From Podospora comata (lineage: Eukaryota; Ascomycota; Sordariomycetes; Sordariales; Podosporaceae), in NCBI GenBank assembly GCA_017354895.1, contig CP071496.1, positions 1,116,001-1,180,000 on the forward strand: a DNA stretch of 64,000 nt. The letters are read 5' to 3'. Position numbers and translations under genes: made by a program. Below the pieces are notes generated by a model, which had not been told where the DNA came from, ran no database searches, and saw nothing but the letters and a program-made list of their open reading frames with translations. Below are positions 36,347 to 46,953 of the stretch, piece by piece. Numbering within the stretch: position 1 is the first letter of the stretch; every line of letters begins with the position of its first letter.

Positions 36347-38641
36347 TTAGTCAATCTCAATATCGATACCGAGATCCAGCGCCCCAATGATATCATCATC
36401 CATCAACGGCGCATGCACCAGCGGCAACCCGTTCTTGGCCGTAGCCCGCTGCTGCTCCTGCAACTTGGCAATGTGAGGCAAGAGGCCCCCGTTGCTGTTA
36501 CCATTGGCAGCAGGTGTGTTGCTGCCGCTCTCCTTTTGAGAATCGCCCTCCTGGCTAGCCTTATCCGCCGCGGCGACGTTCTTCTTGGGGATGATGGTAC
36601 GGGATCTCTCCTTGATCTGGGCCTTGCGCACCTCCTCGGCATTGCGGCGACGGTTCTCGGCGTTCAAAAGAGCAAGCTTCTCCTGCTGGGTCAAACCCTT
36701 GCCCTCGGGCCTCTTCTTGTCAGCGGAAGTGAGCGACGTTCTAAATGCTAGCTTCGGCGTGCTGAGGTCCTCGAGCTTCTTCTGAAGGCTGTCAACAGCG
36801 TCTTCATCACCGCGAGCACGGGCGGCCTCGAGCTGGCGGGTGAGGTTGTCACGCTCAGTGCTGCTGAACTTCTGCATGAGGCTGTTTTGACGCTTGAGCT
36901 TCTCGGCAATCTCCTGCTCAGTCCACTTGTGACGGACGAGGCCGTTAATGTCGCTAATCTTGTTGACCAGCTGGGTCTTAGTGGGTATGGAGATGCCCGC
37001 CTGCAGGCAAACTTGCTTGTAGCGATTCCACTCGCTCTGAATTGACGGTTAACACTCTCGAACCGCAAACATAGTCAGGAAAATACATACCTCGGTGAAG
37101 TTTCGGTCTGAGCAGCTGATGAATGGCCACTCTCTTACAGCATCTCCATGGGCAACCTTAACATACAAATCGACGACCATCTGATGCCCAGAGCTGTCAG
37201 GCATCGCATAAGGTCTACCGGTGTTGAACCCTGAGTATGGTCAGTCAGACTGTCAGAATACCCTGCGTGGGCGATGTGACATACCCTTAATGATAGCCAT
37301 ACGGTAGACATCTTGGCGAGTAGTCTGATCAGGACCAATATTGATGCGCACAAAGCACCCTGTGATGGCCCGCTCGAAGCCAGGGTAAAAACAAACCTCG
37401 GCGAAGCGGCTGCGGCCAACACGGACACGCTCAACATCGCGAAGATCAGCAGGCAGGATCTCCTTCTCGGGCGTTCTAGACTTTTGTCGAGAGCTTCTGC
37501 GCCAGTCGCCCGCGTCGCTATCACGGTCGTCGTGGCTGCGGCTTCGGTCTCTGTAGGAAGGAGAGCGTTGCTTGCGGCGATCCATGTCCCGCTCTCTCTG
37601 CTCTCTGCGGCTGGTGCGTTCCTCGCGAGCACGACGCAACGTATCCATCTTCTCGCTAATCTCGCCAGCCTTGGTGCGGGCACGGGATGGCTTCCGCAGC
37701 TCATCTTCGAGGTCGGCGGCGCTCGCCTTGCGCTTCTTGCTGTCCTTCTCCTGGTTGACCTTGAGCTGTCGCAGCATCCTATTCTGTCGAATTCGCTCAT
37801 TCTCCTCTCTTCGTTCAGCAAGAATCTGTTCTCTCTCGATCTCACGCATGCCCATGATGCGGGCCTTCTCCTCTTGACTCTTGAACAGACCCTCAACGGG
37901 GTACTGGATGGCATCGTCATCTCCACCGCGAGCTTGGGTCGGGGCCGCGTCGGAGTCGGAGTCGGAATCGTCCATGGAAGCTGAGCCTTGTGAGCCTGGA
38001 GAGGCGGGAGGCGAGCTGCGCGGGGCCATTCTGGTTAGTATTCGTCTGGTGAGCGCCATTGTGGACGATACTTGGGTGATGGTGAGATTTGTGGTGAGAA
38101 AGTAAAGCCGAAGAGTGAAAGTGTGAGCAACAGAAGCCTGGGGAGGTTCTGCAAAATAAATTTAAAGTGGGAAAGTAGCAGAGCGGTAGATGGTAAAACA
38201 GGTGAGGCAGGGGGAGGTGGAGGGGGAGGGGAAGGTAAGCTGGCAGTGTTGCGACCTGAACTTGGAGGTCGCAAGAGTCGCAAGAGTCGCTCAAGCGACT
38301 TTCCAACCCCCTCGAACGTGGGCGACCACTTGGAAGCCCCTTGGAGTCGCAGGTCGCTATCCATACACAACAACACACTAGGGGACAACTCACGCCTCTC
38401 CTTCATCCTCCGACTCGTCATCGCTCCTACTACGTCTTCTCGTCTTCTTTGCAGGCGTCCTCTTCACAGCTACACCTCTGGTAGTCGCATCAGTCTTCTT
38501 GGAAGATGCAGGGGCTGGTGATGTCGTGCGCGACCTGTCGCCACGGCTTTTGTTTCTGGGCTCATCGTCTTCGGAGTCGGAGTACTCATCTCCTCCGGCA
38601 AGCGCAAGGAGCTCATCATCAAGCGACTCGGCGTCAGACAT
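36347..38641 (-). CDS. RTF1: Paf1 complex subunit Rtf1
   Basis: Transcription elongation factor that links RNA polymerase II to H2B ubiquitination. Exons: 38641-38394, 38015-37285, 37230-37091 and 37036-36347, total 602 aa. The acidic N-terminus starts MSDAESLDDELLALAGGDEY, characteristic of Rtf1. The charged middle (EEKARIMGMREIEREQILAE) is followed by the Plus3 domain, beginning VERVRVGRSRFAEVCFYPGF and including FVRINIGPDQTTRQDVYRMA and GFNTGRPYAMPD across an intron. The C-terminus has a coiled region (STERDNLTRQLEAARARGDE) and ends LGIDIEID. Intron 1 is long for this genome (378 nt) with a TACTAAC branch site about 20 nt before the chosen acceptor and a dense GTCGC/GCGAC motif cluster. 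An upstream acceptor (ACCAG) would also keep frame, adding MAPRS-type residues. Confidence 0.95.
38251..38358. repeat. GTCGC/GCGAC motif cluster inside RTF1 intron 1
   Basis: Eight copies of GTCGC or its reverse complement GCGAC in about 108 nt, including GGTCGCAAGAGTCGCAAG and an inverted copy CAAGCGACTT. The arrangement allows hairpins between opposite-orientation copies. It lies wholly within the predicted 378-nt first intron, so it could be an enhancer-like or RNA-structure element. Confidence 0.7.
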
Positions 38642-39103
38642 TGTAATTCCTTTCTCTCGAGGATATATCTATCGATCGTTTGGCGGTCGGACTCGACGAC
38701 GCGATGGGAAGACGCGGTTCGGGAACGAGTGTCAGTTTACGCGAACGTTATCAGTCGCCAGATGGTTCTCGGTGGTGTTTGTGATGGCCGAAGGATGTGA
38801 CAGTAACAGCAATGAATGCGCAAACAATCGGGGGGCGCAAAGTTGGCTCTTCTGCGACAGGAATTATTCGAGGTTTACTTTTAATCTGTTGAGTGACGTT
38901 CCAAAGTCTCCCCCAAAAGTCACAGCAGTTGTCAATTGGCCCGTCGGCTTGGCAGGCAACTGGCAGGGATTGCTCGAGCCGCAGCTGGGAAAGGCTTGGC
39001 AACAGTGGGTCCCAAAGCATCATCAGTCCACCACTTTCATCGAAGCTTCCCCTTGGCCCAGTCGTCGAGGTTCACAAGCAACAAACAAACACCACACTTT
39101 ACC
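38642..39103. promoter_or_regulatory. Shared divergent promoter RTF1 / COQ7
   Basis: 462 nt separate the start codons of RTF1 (-) and COQ7 (+), so both promoters must lie here. No TATA box is obvious. A frame from TTG at 38936 is open into COQ7 (see finding). Confidence 0.6.
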
Positions 39104-39832
39104 ATGGCCTCTTCCAGACACCTCCTCCGAACAGCCCGCCAACTCACCTCAAACAAAACCCCCTTACTCACCTCCCAATTCCCCCGCCATGTCTCAACCA
39201 CACCCTCCCCACCATCACCATCACCACCATCACCACCCCTACCACCCAAAAACCTCAAACCCCTGACAGAATCTCAGCGGGAAATGCTCTCCTCCTTCCT
39301 CCGCGTCAACCAAGCCGGCGAGCTAGCCGCCACCCTCATCTACACAGCCCAAACGCCCCCCATCCTCGCCCGCGAGCCCCACCTCCGCCCCCTGATGAAG
39401 CACATGTACGACCAAGAAGCCGACCACCTCCGTGCCTTCAACTCCCTCATCGCTAAACACCGCGTCCGCCCAACAGCCCTCTACCCCCTCTGGTCCGTCC
39501 TCGCGACCGGACTAGGCTGGTCCACCGCCGTCATGGGCAAAGAAGCCGCCATGGCCTGCACCGAAGCCGTCGAGACTGAAATCGGGGGCCATTACAACGC
39601 GCAGATTCGGGAGCTCCTCAAGATGGTCAGCGAGTGGGAGGCGGAGGGGTATGATGTCGGCGAGGAATTCACCGAGTTGATCAGCACGCTGAGGAGGATA
39701 CGGGACGAGGAGCTGGAGCATTTGGACCACGCGGTCGAGCATGACGCGCAAAAGGCGGAGCCGCACTGGCTCCTGACCGGAGTCATCAGAGCGGGGTGTA
39801 GGGGGGCTATCTGGGTTAGTGAACGGGTGTAA
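39104..39832 (+). CDS. COQ7: 5-demethoxyubiquinone hydroxylase, mitochondrial
   Basis: Di-iron monooxygenase hydroxylating demethoxyubiquinone in the penultimate step of ubiquinone synthesis, on the mitochondrial inner membrane. 242 aa, single exon, from the first ATG (MASSRHLLRTARQLTSNK). The N-terminus is Arg/Ser/Thr-rich without acidic residues, a matrix targeting presequence, followed by a Pro/Ser linker. The COQ7 fold is shown by FLRVNQAGELAATLIYTAQ, KHMYDQEADHLRAFNSLI, CTEAVETEIGGHYNAQI and RIRDEELEHLDHAVEHDA. These supply the Glu and ExxH iron ligands in two repeats. Length and C-terminus (GAIWVSERV) fit the family. Confidence 0.97.
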   Translation: MASSRHLLRTARQLTSNKTPLLTSQFPRHVSTTPSPPSPSPPSPPLPPKNLKPLTESQREMLSSFLRVNQAGELAATLIYTAQTPPILAREPHLRPLMKHMYDQEADHLRAFNSLIAKHRVRPTALYPLWSVLATGLGWSTAVMGKEAAMACTEAVETEIGGHYNAQIRELLKMVSEWEAEGYDVGEEFTELISTLRRIRDEELEHLDHAVEHDAQKAEPHWLLTGVIRAGCRGAIWVSERV

Positions 39833-40281
39833 GAGTGTACCATATGTGTGACGGGTTGAATATGTATATCTTGTACGAGTAGAACAATTGGGAAGGGAGA
39901 GAAGACCAGCTTCAGCAGAAAACATCTTGTACATTAAAACAGTTGGCTATCAAAATTGGGTTTGGCAACACCCAAAAAAACAAAATAACAAAAGAAACAG
40001 TAAAAGAAGTTTTTAAAAAAAGGTAATAAGAATCAAGAAAGAATGCCCCAATGCACAAACCCGTATACATGCTCCACCAGGCGCCTGCCTCATCCCCCAA
40101 CGCCAACGCAATGATGCCACACTCCTCCAGGGGGAATCTTCACCACCATAAAAACCTCCTTATGATCCCTTCTAACGCTGGACTCCAACAGACCAGCTCT
40201 TTCAGCAATATAAACACTCAGTTACTAGAAAAATGGTTAGTCAAAGTAATGATGGGATAAGAGGCAACATAATCCAACTTA
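39833..40281. other. Convergent spacer COQ7 / phospholipase D
   Basis: 3' flanks of both genes; A-rich around 39975-40022. No other feature. Confidence 0.5.
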
Positions 40282-43200
40282 CTAGATAGCCAACGGAGCC
40301 ACCTGGTCCACCTGGAACAGCCAGTTGCCATTTGTCTCTTCCACCACAAGCCAATCATACGGGAACTGCACCAAAGCACCTTGCGTCATGTTAAGCAGCT
40401 CCTCAGCATCGGCGCGGTTGAGCATATCATCAGTCGGACTGAAGCCCTTCCGGCTACCCCTGGTGGTAGTCCGCCGCCTGGGGCGTCGTTGAGACCCAAC
40501 TGGCTTCACACTATTGCCGTTGGCATCAGTATTGGCAGCTGACGCAGTGCTGTCGCCCGTATTGGGGGGCTTCTCCTGGTTGGAAAAGGTAGCCCTCCGC
40601 TCCCTTGGTTTGACAACATCAAGCTTCTCCGTCTGGGGCAAGTGATCGTGACTTGAATTGGTCGGATGATTAACCGTGTCCAAGGGGTCGACAGACTTCT
40701 CTGGGTCGGGGTTCATATCACCCCACGAGTTGTCTTGCCCATAGTCATTTTCTTGCATGCCGCGCTTTTCATCAAGAACAGCATCCTTGTTTGGCTCGTT
40801 GTGACTGAAAGCGTCCCTGACAGCATTGCCCAAGGGACTTGCCAGTTTCTCAGCCGCCGCGTGACTGGCAGTAGCAGGACCGGGCGCGCCGATACCAGCT
40901 CCACCGCCTCCAGCCTGGGCTGCCGCGTGGCTCATGGGAGGCTTCTCGCTCTCTTCGTCGGAGCGGTGAAAGTCCATGCTCTCCTTGAAGCGTTGGTTGT
41001 AAGCGTCGAACTCCTTGTACTCAGCCCAGTTGGTTGCTTCCGAGTCTGGCATGCAGCGGAATACGCGTCGGTAAATCCTGGTGTTGTTCTCAGCCACTCT
41101 CGACCAGACTTCATCGTAGAAGGCTGGGTTGAGAGGATCGCGCATACAATCCTTGTGGACATCGGCCAGCTTGATATCAATAGGAAGGGTGTGGGCGGGC
41201 CCGAAGCTCAACCTTCCGCCAGCGTCAGTGTGAACGGGCGGGCCGCCAATGTCGGTATCGTCCACCATGGGCAGTGTTGGCAACTGGTTTGCCCGTGGCA
41301 GTCCAAGTTGCTCCGTGGTCCGCCTGTCAAATGGTGGCATGGGAGGAATACCGTCGTTGTCAACACCTCCTTCGTCACGAGAGGTGACGGCCGAGGGGCG
41401 CCGGAGCTGATGAGCTTGCTTGGGACTGTCAATCGTTCCCCTTCCGCCAGACAAAACATCATGAACCAACACTTCTCTATCATTGACAATAACAGAATCA
41501 CGCCCCTGACGAAGACCTTCCTCCTGAGCGGCCTTCCAATGATCAGCACCGAGACCTTCCACTTCCACCTTGTGCTTGTCAGCCTGTGGAATGTCAATTC
41601 GTAGACCGTCGGCAGAGCCCTTGCCCTTGGAGACCCTGGAGGAAGACCGGCCTCTGCCCACCGGCTTCTCCGGATCTGTATCCTGGTGATCACTGGCGTT
41701 CTTCCGAGATGGGATATTGAGCGGCTCTGGGCGAGCCGAACTACGGCGTCTTGAGCTCTCGGCCACAGGAGACAGCCCATCGGACTCGTCGCTGTAGATG
41801 CGGTCCATCTCGGCCTCGAAAGCCTCTGCTTGGTCGAGATCGGCCTGTCTCTCCTCCTCCAAAATCTCGTCAACATCTAAGCCCAAATGCTCTCTCATCA
41901 ACCGAAGACGCAGCGTGTGGGCGAATCTCCCGACCTGATAAGGGCGTCCGGCCATCGTGGACCAAATCATGTCGGTATCGCGGACGATGGCGGCAGCCTC
42001 GGAATCGCGGTTGCCCAACATGGAGCGCTCATTGATGTTGGCCGATCCGATCAAAGCCACTCGGTCGTCAACGATAATGCACTTGGCATGGATATACAAC
42101 ATCTCGGTTGTGAGCATGCCGTTGGACATCTTGCCCCACTGCCGGAGACAAAAGAACTGAATGTAGTCCTCAGGGTCAATGCCGGCAGCCTTGAGGCGCC
42201 CAAAGATCGAGTGCTCTCCACGACAGATACTGCGGTATTGGCACTGCAGAATGAGACGAACGCTGGTGCCATCTTGTTCGTTCACCTCGTTCTGGAAGCC
42301 AGGCATCAGGGGAATCAGGATAACCGCTCGCCAGTCCTCGTCGTTTTCGTGAGCACGAATGATGCGGCGAACCAGGGCATCGCCGATACCGTTGACCATC
42401 TTGCTATTGAGGGTCTCGGTGCTGGTGATGAAGAACTGATTCTCCATATACACGAAATGGTCCGAGTCTTCGATCATCTTGATATAAGCCAAGTGGATGC
42501 TTTGTTCCGTGTCTTCGATGCCTAGAGACCAGGTGGATGCCGAGCGAAGGATTTGCACCTCACAAGTGCCATTCAAGCCAACTGCCTCAAGCTCCTCTGG
42601 GTTGCAATCCGGCGGAGGCAGCAGGAACGGCGTAGGTCTGGTGGGTTTGCGTCCGCGACGGACGTAGTTCCACCTCTGAACAAAGTGACGAGTGAGATCG
42701 CGAGCTGGTTGGCCTACTACCTGCATGGCAATATCGTGCCATGGCATGCGTGGGATTCTGGAGCGATCATACATCTCCTCGTAAGGCTCGTTGAGGCGGA
42801 AGAAGTCGCGAACACGGGGGTTAGAATAGTCCTTTCCGGGGAAGAGTTGAACGTGCTCGGCATCCCTGGGCTGTCCCTCTTGAGGCTCGAAACCAGTAGG
42901 TTTGTCGTCCACCACAGGATGTTGCGGGCAATCCCAACGACCAAAGCAGAGATCGATGCCACCGACAAAGGCGATATCATGATCGACAATAACGATCTTT
43001 TCGTGATGAGCAAAGAAGAACTGGTTCTTCTTAAACTGATGTGGCGAGCGCTGGACAAAAATGTTCGGGTGCAAGTTAAGCAAGGAAAATTTGGTATACT
43101 CGGAATCAATAGGGATAGCGGCTTCCACGTTGCGGTAGACAATCACAAAGACCTTGACACCTTCGGCAGCCTTTCGCTGCAGCAGACGATCAAGTCGCCA

Positions 43201-45801
43201 CTTTTGGCTGATACAAGCGGGACGTCTCATGTACAACTCGGGACTCAGCCACCAGTCGTGAATGTAGATGACATCCTTTGCCATGCTGATGGCACGCGAG
43301 ACGTTCCACATGTAGTCTCGGCCGTCCACAAGCCACTGGGCATAGGCCCCAGTGCGAACAGGGGCAAAGCTGCCAAACCGATTGTGCAGGTGCCATGGCG
43401 TGTTCTTCAGCATCTCCACGATGGACTCCTCAAATTGCTGAATGAGGTGCTGATTCGGGGAGAACAACTTGACCTTTCGCTCCGAGGTAAGGATCTTGAG
43501 AGTATGGTGCTTGGCCACAGGGCGGGGAGCCGTCAAGTCGAGATTTTCAACATCATCCTCTCTATCCTTGTCCTTGCCGGTAAGCTCCTTGCCCTTGGTG
43601 TTCTTCGATATGAGCTTGAACTTGGGATCAACGAGGTAGACGTCGTAGATATTCATGTTCTCCGGGGACTCAACGCAGACGATATAACTTTGACGCACAA
43701 GGAACCATTTCCGACTGTGTCTAGCAATCACCTTTCCTGGCGTCAAAACCCGTCGAAAGTCGAGTCCCTTGGAGGACTGAATGTGCAGGTAGCATTCTTT
43801 CCCGTGATAGCTGCCTTCTGCAGCAAGGCGCACACCAAGGGCAGAGAGTTCGAGGAAGCGGCAGAGACGGTTGCTATCCGCGCGGAACATGAGCCAGCGA
43901 ATCATGTCTTGAAGATACTTTTCCAGCGTCCTCTGTTGCCGTTCAACGTAGCGTCTCTTGGCCACACTGGGGTCCAAAGCACTGGCACCAAGATCGGCCA
44001 TGGATCCGAGCGCTGAGGTCTTTCGTCGAGCACCCAGGTACGACATGCGTGAGCGCTTTTTCCGAATCGGGGCGTCGATATCGGTCCCTTCCTGAACAGT
44101 AGCTTCGCCTGCTGTCAGCTCCCCGGCCGTCTCTTCAGCCCTATCGTTGTTATTAACAAGCGGGTTGGGCGTAAGCTGACTGTTCGGAGCATCCTCCTCG
44201 TCAGACTCATCCAAGCCTCTCACTCCACGAAGGTAGGGAAAGGCAGACAAAGGAAAGCTGGGCTGTTTTGGTCTCGCCCCTTGATGAATGGAAGGCAACT
44301 TCTCGTTCCCTAGCGTCAACTTGTACTTCCAATGAAGGTTGAGAATGTCCTTGATGGTGCGGTGGATGGTCCACTTCATCTGACTTGGACCACTGCCGTA
44401 CTCGAGCTCGATTTCAAAGAGCCAATGTCTCTCACTGTCCTTCTCTTGGCTTGGCGTACTACTCTTGACTTTAAGCCTCAACTGCTCGAGCAGCACGGGG
44501 ATCCTCTTGTTACCATGCTCGTCCCGCTGTATCATGCTTGCCAGCATCAAGACAGCGGGGGTAACCGCCCGTAGTTCGGCCATGAGCTCTGCTGATTTGG
44601 CAAAGTCAAACTGCTCGTCTGGCTTTTTGCGCAGCAGCTTCAAGGCACCTTTAACTTGTTTCCATTTTTGTGCGCTGAACGTACTGGCTCGTTCGGTTCC
44701 GAAAAAGGGCCTTCTGGGGCTGATGGCATCCCCATCACTGACACCACCACCGCCACCGCCGAGGGCCGAAAATCTTCTGAAATGATGGCCAACCCTCGAA
44801 CCTCCTGGGCTTTCGGCTTCTTCCCCATCATCATGACCACCTCTTGAAGACCATGGCGTAACTCTTCTGGGGGCCCGTGCATTAGTCAGGCGGTCACGAC
44901 CTTCACCCTCAGATACAACGCCATGATCGTCTACGCCTCCCAACGTTGCACGTCGCAAAAGCCCTCCAAACCTCCCGTACCCAGCGGCGGCAGTATCCTG
45001 ACTTCCCACACCAACTTGAGGCGTGTTGGGCGTCGAATATGAGTCCATTCTGGGTCTCCGGATCCGTCTCTTCTTTCGTTGTTTACCCTTCGCAGCTCCG
45101 CCAACCGTCTCATCGGCAGTTTCCTCGGCATCTGCATCAACATCACTACCTTCGTCTGCCGCGCGAGGTATTCTTGGTGGATTACGGAGTGCTGTTGGCG
45201 AACTTGCGGTGGATGGGAGTTCCGAAGGACCGGCACCAGGTGTCCTCGGGGTATGCGATCCGCCAGTGCCTTTCAAGTCCTTGAGTATGGCAATGAAACC
45301 CGAGCCACGGAGCTTTCCAAAGGCTTCGCGGGTGTCCCAAGAACCCTGCCTCGAGTGTGCTGTTATTTGGTCTGGCGCGAAGTCATCCTGGGTGAATTGT
45401 ACGCTTCTTCGGTTTGAATTCGGCAAAGTGAACTCGGATGTGTCCAGTAGGTCGGATGGGCCTGAGGCAGCGGATTTAGGGGGGTTCTCAATATTGAGAG
45501 CGGACGGTATGGGCCCATTGCCATATCCAGCCGCAGGGGGAGATTGTCGGTCATGGGCAACCCCCCCATTCAAGTAATCCGTAGGCTCGTTCTCGGCAAT
45601 GCTCTGCCCGCGTAGGGAATTCGGTCTCGTCGCCGGGCGGGTAGCAAAATCGACATGGTCGGACAGCAATGGTGATGAGTGAGTGTGGAGGAGTTTGGCT
45701 TGGGGGATGGTGGGCAATTCGTCGAGCGTGCCGGAGGAGAGGGTCGTCTTTGCTTCCTTTCGAGGCGTGCCCGAAGGCTCAAGCCGGGGGGTATCCGTCA
45801 T
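40282..45801 (-). CDS. SPO14: Phospholipase D, Spo14/PLD1 type
   Basis: 1839-aa single-exon enzyme hydrolysing phosphatidylcholine to phosphatidic acid and choline, peripheral on membranes. A long disordered N-terminus (about 400 residues) precedes a PX-like region near residue 455 (HWLFEIELEYGSGPSQMKW) and a PH-like region after about 650 (ECYLHIQSSKGLDF; KWFLVRQSYIVCVESPENM). Two catalytic HKD motifs are intact: HHEKIVIVDHDIAFVGG at about 930 and IHAKCIIVDDRVALIGSANI at about 1236. Between and after them lie the conserved RIPRMPWHDIAMQVVGQPA and VYMENQFFITSTETL. The C-terminal 500 residues are acidic, Ser-rich and probably phosphorylated, ending NWLFQVDQVAPLAI. The start is the first ATG, MTDTPRLEPSG. 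With PCT1 in this window it represents opposite ends of phosphatidylcholine turnover, but they are 24 kb apart. Confidence 0.96.
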   Translation of the reverse strand: MTDTPRLEPSGTPRKEAKTTLSSGTLDELPTIPQAKLLHTHSSPLLSDHVDFATRPATRPNSLRGQSIAENEPTDYLNGGVAHDRQSPPAAGYGNGPIPSALNIENPPKSAASGPSDLLDTSEFTLPNSNRRSVQFTQDDFAPDQITAHSRQGSWDTREAFGKLRGSGFIAILKDLKGTGGSHTPRTPGAGPSELPSTASSPTALRNPPRIPRAADEGSDVDADAEETADETVGGAAKGKQRKKRRIRRPRMDSYSTPNTPQVGVGSQDTAAAGYGRFGGLLRRATLGGVDDHGVVSEGEGRDRLTNARAPRRVTPWSSRGGHDDGEEAESPGGSRVGHHFRRFSALGGGGGGVSDGDAISPRRPFFGTERASTFSAQKWKQVKGALKLLRKKPDEQFDFAKSAELMAELRAVTPAVLMLASMIQRDEHGNKRIPVLLEQLRLKVKSSTPSQEKDSERHWLFEIELEYGSGPSQMKWTIHRTIKDILNLHWKYKLTLGNEKLPSIHQGARPKQPSFPLSAFPYLRGVRGLDESDEEDAPNSQLTPNPLVNNNDRAEETAGELTAGEATVQEGTDIDAPIRKKRSRMSYLGARRKTSALGSMADLGASALDPSVAKRRYVERQQRTLEKYLQDMIRWLMFRADSNRLCRFLELSALGVRLAAEGSYHGKECYLHIQSSKGLDFRRVLTPGKVIARHSRKWFLVRQSYIVCVESPENMNIYDVYLVDPKFKLISKNTKGKELTGKDKDREDDVENLDLTAPRPVAKHHTLKILTSERKVKLFSPNQHLIQQFEESIVEMLKNTPWHLHNRFGSFAPVRTGAYAQWLVDGRDYMWNVSRAISMAKDVIYIHDWWLSPELYMRRPACISQKWRLDRLLQRKAAEGVKVFVIVYRNVEAAIPIDSEYTKFSLLNLHPNIFVQRSPHQFKKNQFFFAHHEKIVIVDHDIAFVGGIDLCFGRWDCPQHPVVDDKPTGFEPQEGQPRDAEHVQLFPGKDYSNPRVRDFFRLNEPYEEMYDRSRIPRMPWHDIAMQVVGQPARDLTRHFVQRWNYVRRGRKPTRPTPFLLPPPDCNPEELEAVGLNGTCEVQILRSASTWSLGIEDTEQSIHLAYIKMIEDSDHFVYMENQFFITSTETLNSKMVNGIGDALVRRIIRAHENDEDWRAVILIPLMPGFQNEVNEQDGTSVRLILQCQYRSICRGEHSIFGRLKAAGIDPEDYIQFFCLRQWGKMSNGMLTTEMLYIHAKCIIVDDRVALIGSANINERSMLGNRDSEAAAIVRDTDMIWSTMAGRPYQVGRFAHTLRLRLMREHLGLDVDEILEEERQADLDQAEAFEAEMDRIYSDESDGLSPVAESSRRRSSARPEPLNIPSRKNASDHQDTDPEKPVGRGRSSSRVSKGKGSADGLRIDIPQADKHKVEVEGLGADHWKAAQEEGLRQGRDSVIVNDREVLVHDVLSGGRGTIDSPKQAHQLRRPSAVTSRDEGGVDNDGIPPMPPFDRRTTEQLGLPRANQLPTLPMVDDTDIGGPPVHTDAGGRLSFGPAHTLPIDIKLADVHKDCMRDPLNPAFYDEVWSRVAENNTRIYRRVFRCMPDSEATNWAEYKEFDAYNQRFKESMDFHRSDEESEKPPMSHAAAQAGGGGAGIGAPGPATASHAAAEKLASPLGNAVRDAFSHNEPNKDAVLDEKRGMQENDYGQDNSWGDMNPDPEKSVDPLDTVNHPTNSSHDHLPQTEKLDVVKPRERRATFSNQEKPPNTGDSTASAANTDANGNSVKPVGSQRRPRRRTTTRGSRKGFSPTDDMLNRADAEELLNMTQGALVQFPYDWLVVEETNGNWLFQVDQVAPLAI

Positions 45802-46937
45802 GCTTCTTTTTCAAGTTGTAGTCTTTTCTGTGGCAAGAAGACAAGCCGGCGGTTCGTGAAGATGATGGGGGCCTCAATAGCGAAGCATGGGTTGGCGGGT
45901 TGTTCGCAACGTCTCGGATTCGCGCGGCACGGATTGCTCGAGGGGAACGTGGGCGTAGGGAATGACTTCTTCGCTATATTAGAGATGGTGTGTCGGTACA
46001 GCGGCGCGTGGTGCGCGTCAGTGGCATGCGTCTTGATGTAGGTTGTGGAACTGGAGTGGAAGGTTCAACGTTTCCCGATTCAAGGAACCTGGAAGCTAGA
46101 AACCAAGAAAGCAACTAAAATGGCCTACTCCTACACTAGTGTTGGCTGGCTAGTACCAGGAGAACGGTAGGACGGCAGGAAGCAGGGTGCGATTGATGTG
46201 CAGTTTTCAATAGAATAAGGTAAAGATGGGGATGCAACCAAACTTTCAAGTTTCCAGCCAGCACCTTCACTTCTTCACCAGGAACATCGCATTCCCACAG
46301 CCGCGGGATGGACGTGATGGCACCTGACGTTGGGTGCATCGACAGGGGTGTAACAGCGGGAAATAACCTACAATTTACTGACCCCTTCCACCGGGCCCCA
46401 CGCCTCTGGGCTGCCCCATGTTTCATCATTTCCAGCGACATCATCCAAATCTCGACAGCCTGGAACTCAAGTGCTGGTTGGGATGGCCTGGCACGCAAAA
46501 TTGGCCTAATTACGGCCGGGTAAGGTGAATATGCAGCTGCAGCATTTTCCAGTTCAGATGGCAGCTCCCACTTGCTGAGGTCAGTTAGATCATAGGTCCT
46601 ACGGAGATACAAGGTATCTCTGGTGTATCTAGTTATAGTCATGGAAAACAATATAATGTCACCAAAGCTGTAAAGAAATAGGGACATGAAATTGACATAC
46701 GTAGCACCTTTGCTTGAAGATGTCGCTGAAGAAACAAAGTGGTACCGAAGCTGCGGCTGACAACCTCGGAGCCTCAAAGCCTGGGCCAGTGTGCGCTAGC
46801 AAGGGTGCCCCTCCACGACATCCAAGAGGCGGGGTCTCAAATTCGCGTCTCAAACGGCTTCAAACGCGTCGGAGCTCCAGAAATCGACATCATCGTTGTA
46901 TCTTCCCATTAAACATTATCCCGCCGATGCCACCACC
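45802..46937. promoter_or_regulatory. Divergent promoter region, phospholipase D / gamma-tubulin
   Basis: 1.1 kb between divergent starts. The frame at 46136-46777 (minus) has no motif and is treated as chance. A short upstream ORF overlaps the gamma-tubulin start and is listed separately. Confidence 0.5.
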
Positions 46938-46953
46938 ATGCCAAGAGAAATAA
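46927..46953 (+). promoter_or_regulatory. Upstream ORF overlapping the gamma-tubulin start codon
   Basis: An ATG 11 nt before the gamma-tubulin ATG starts an 8-codon frame (MPPPCQEK, then TAA) in a different register that runs past the true start. If transcripts begin upstream of 46927, it would lower initiation at the main ATG. Confidence 0.5.

Noticed and set aside
42553-44016. 487-codon open frame on the plus strand
   Set aside because: Antisense to the phospholipase D gene; no motif, explained by codon bias on the other strand.
46136-46777. 213-codon open frame (minus) between phospholipase D and gamma-tubulin
   Set aside because: Occupies the divergent promoter interval; no motif and no codon bias.
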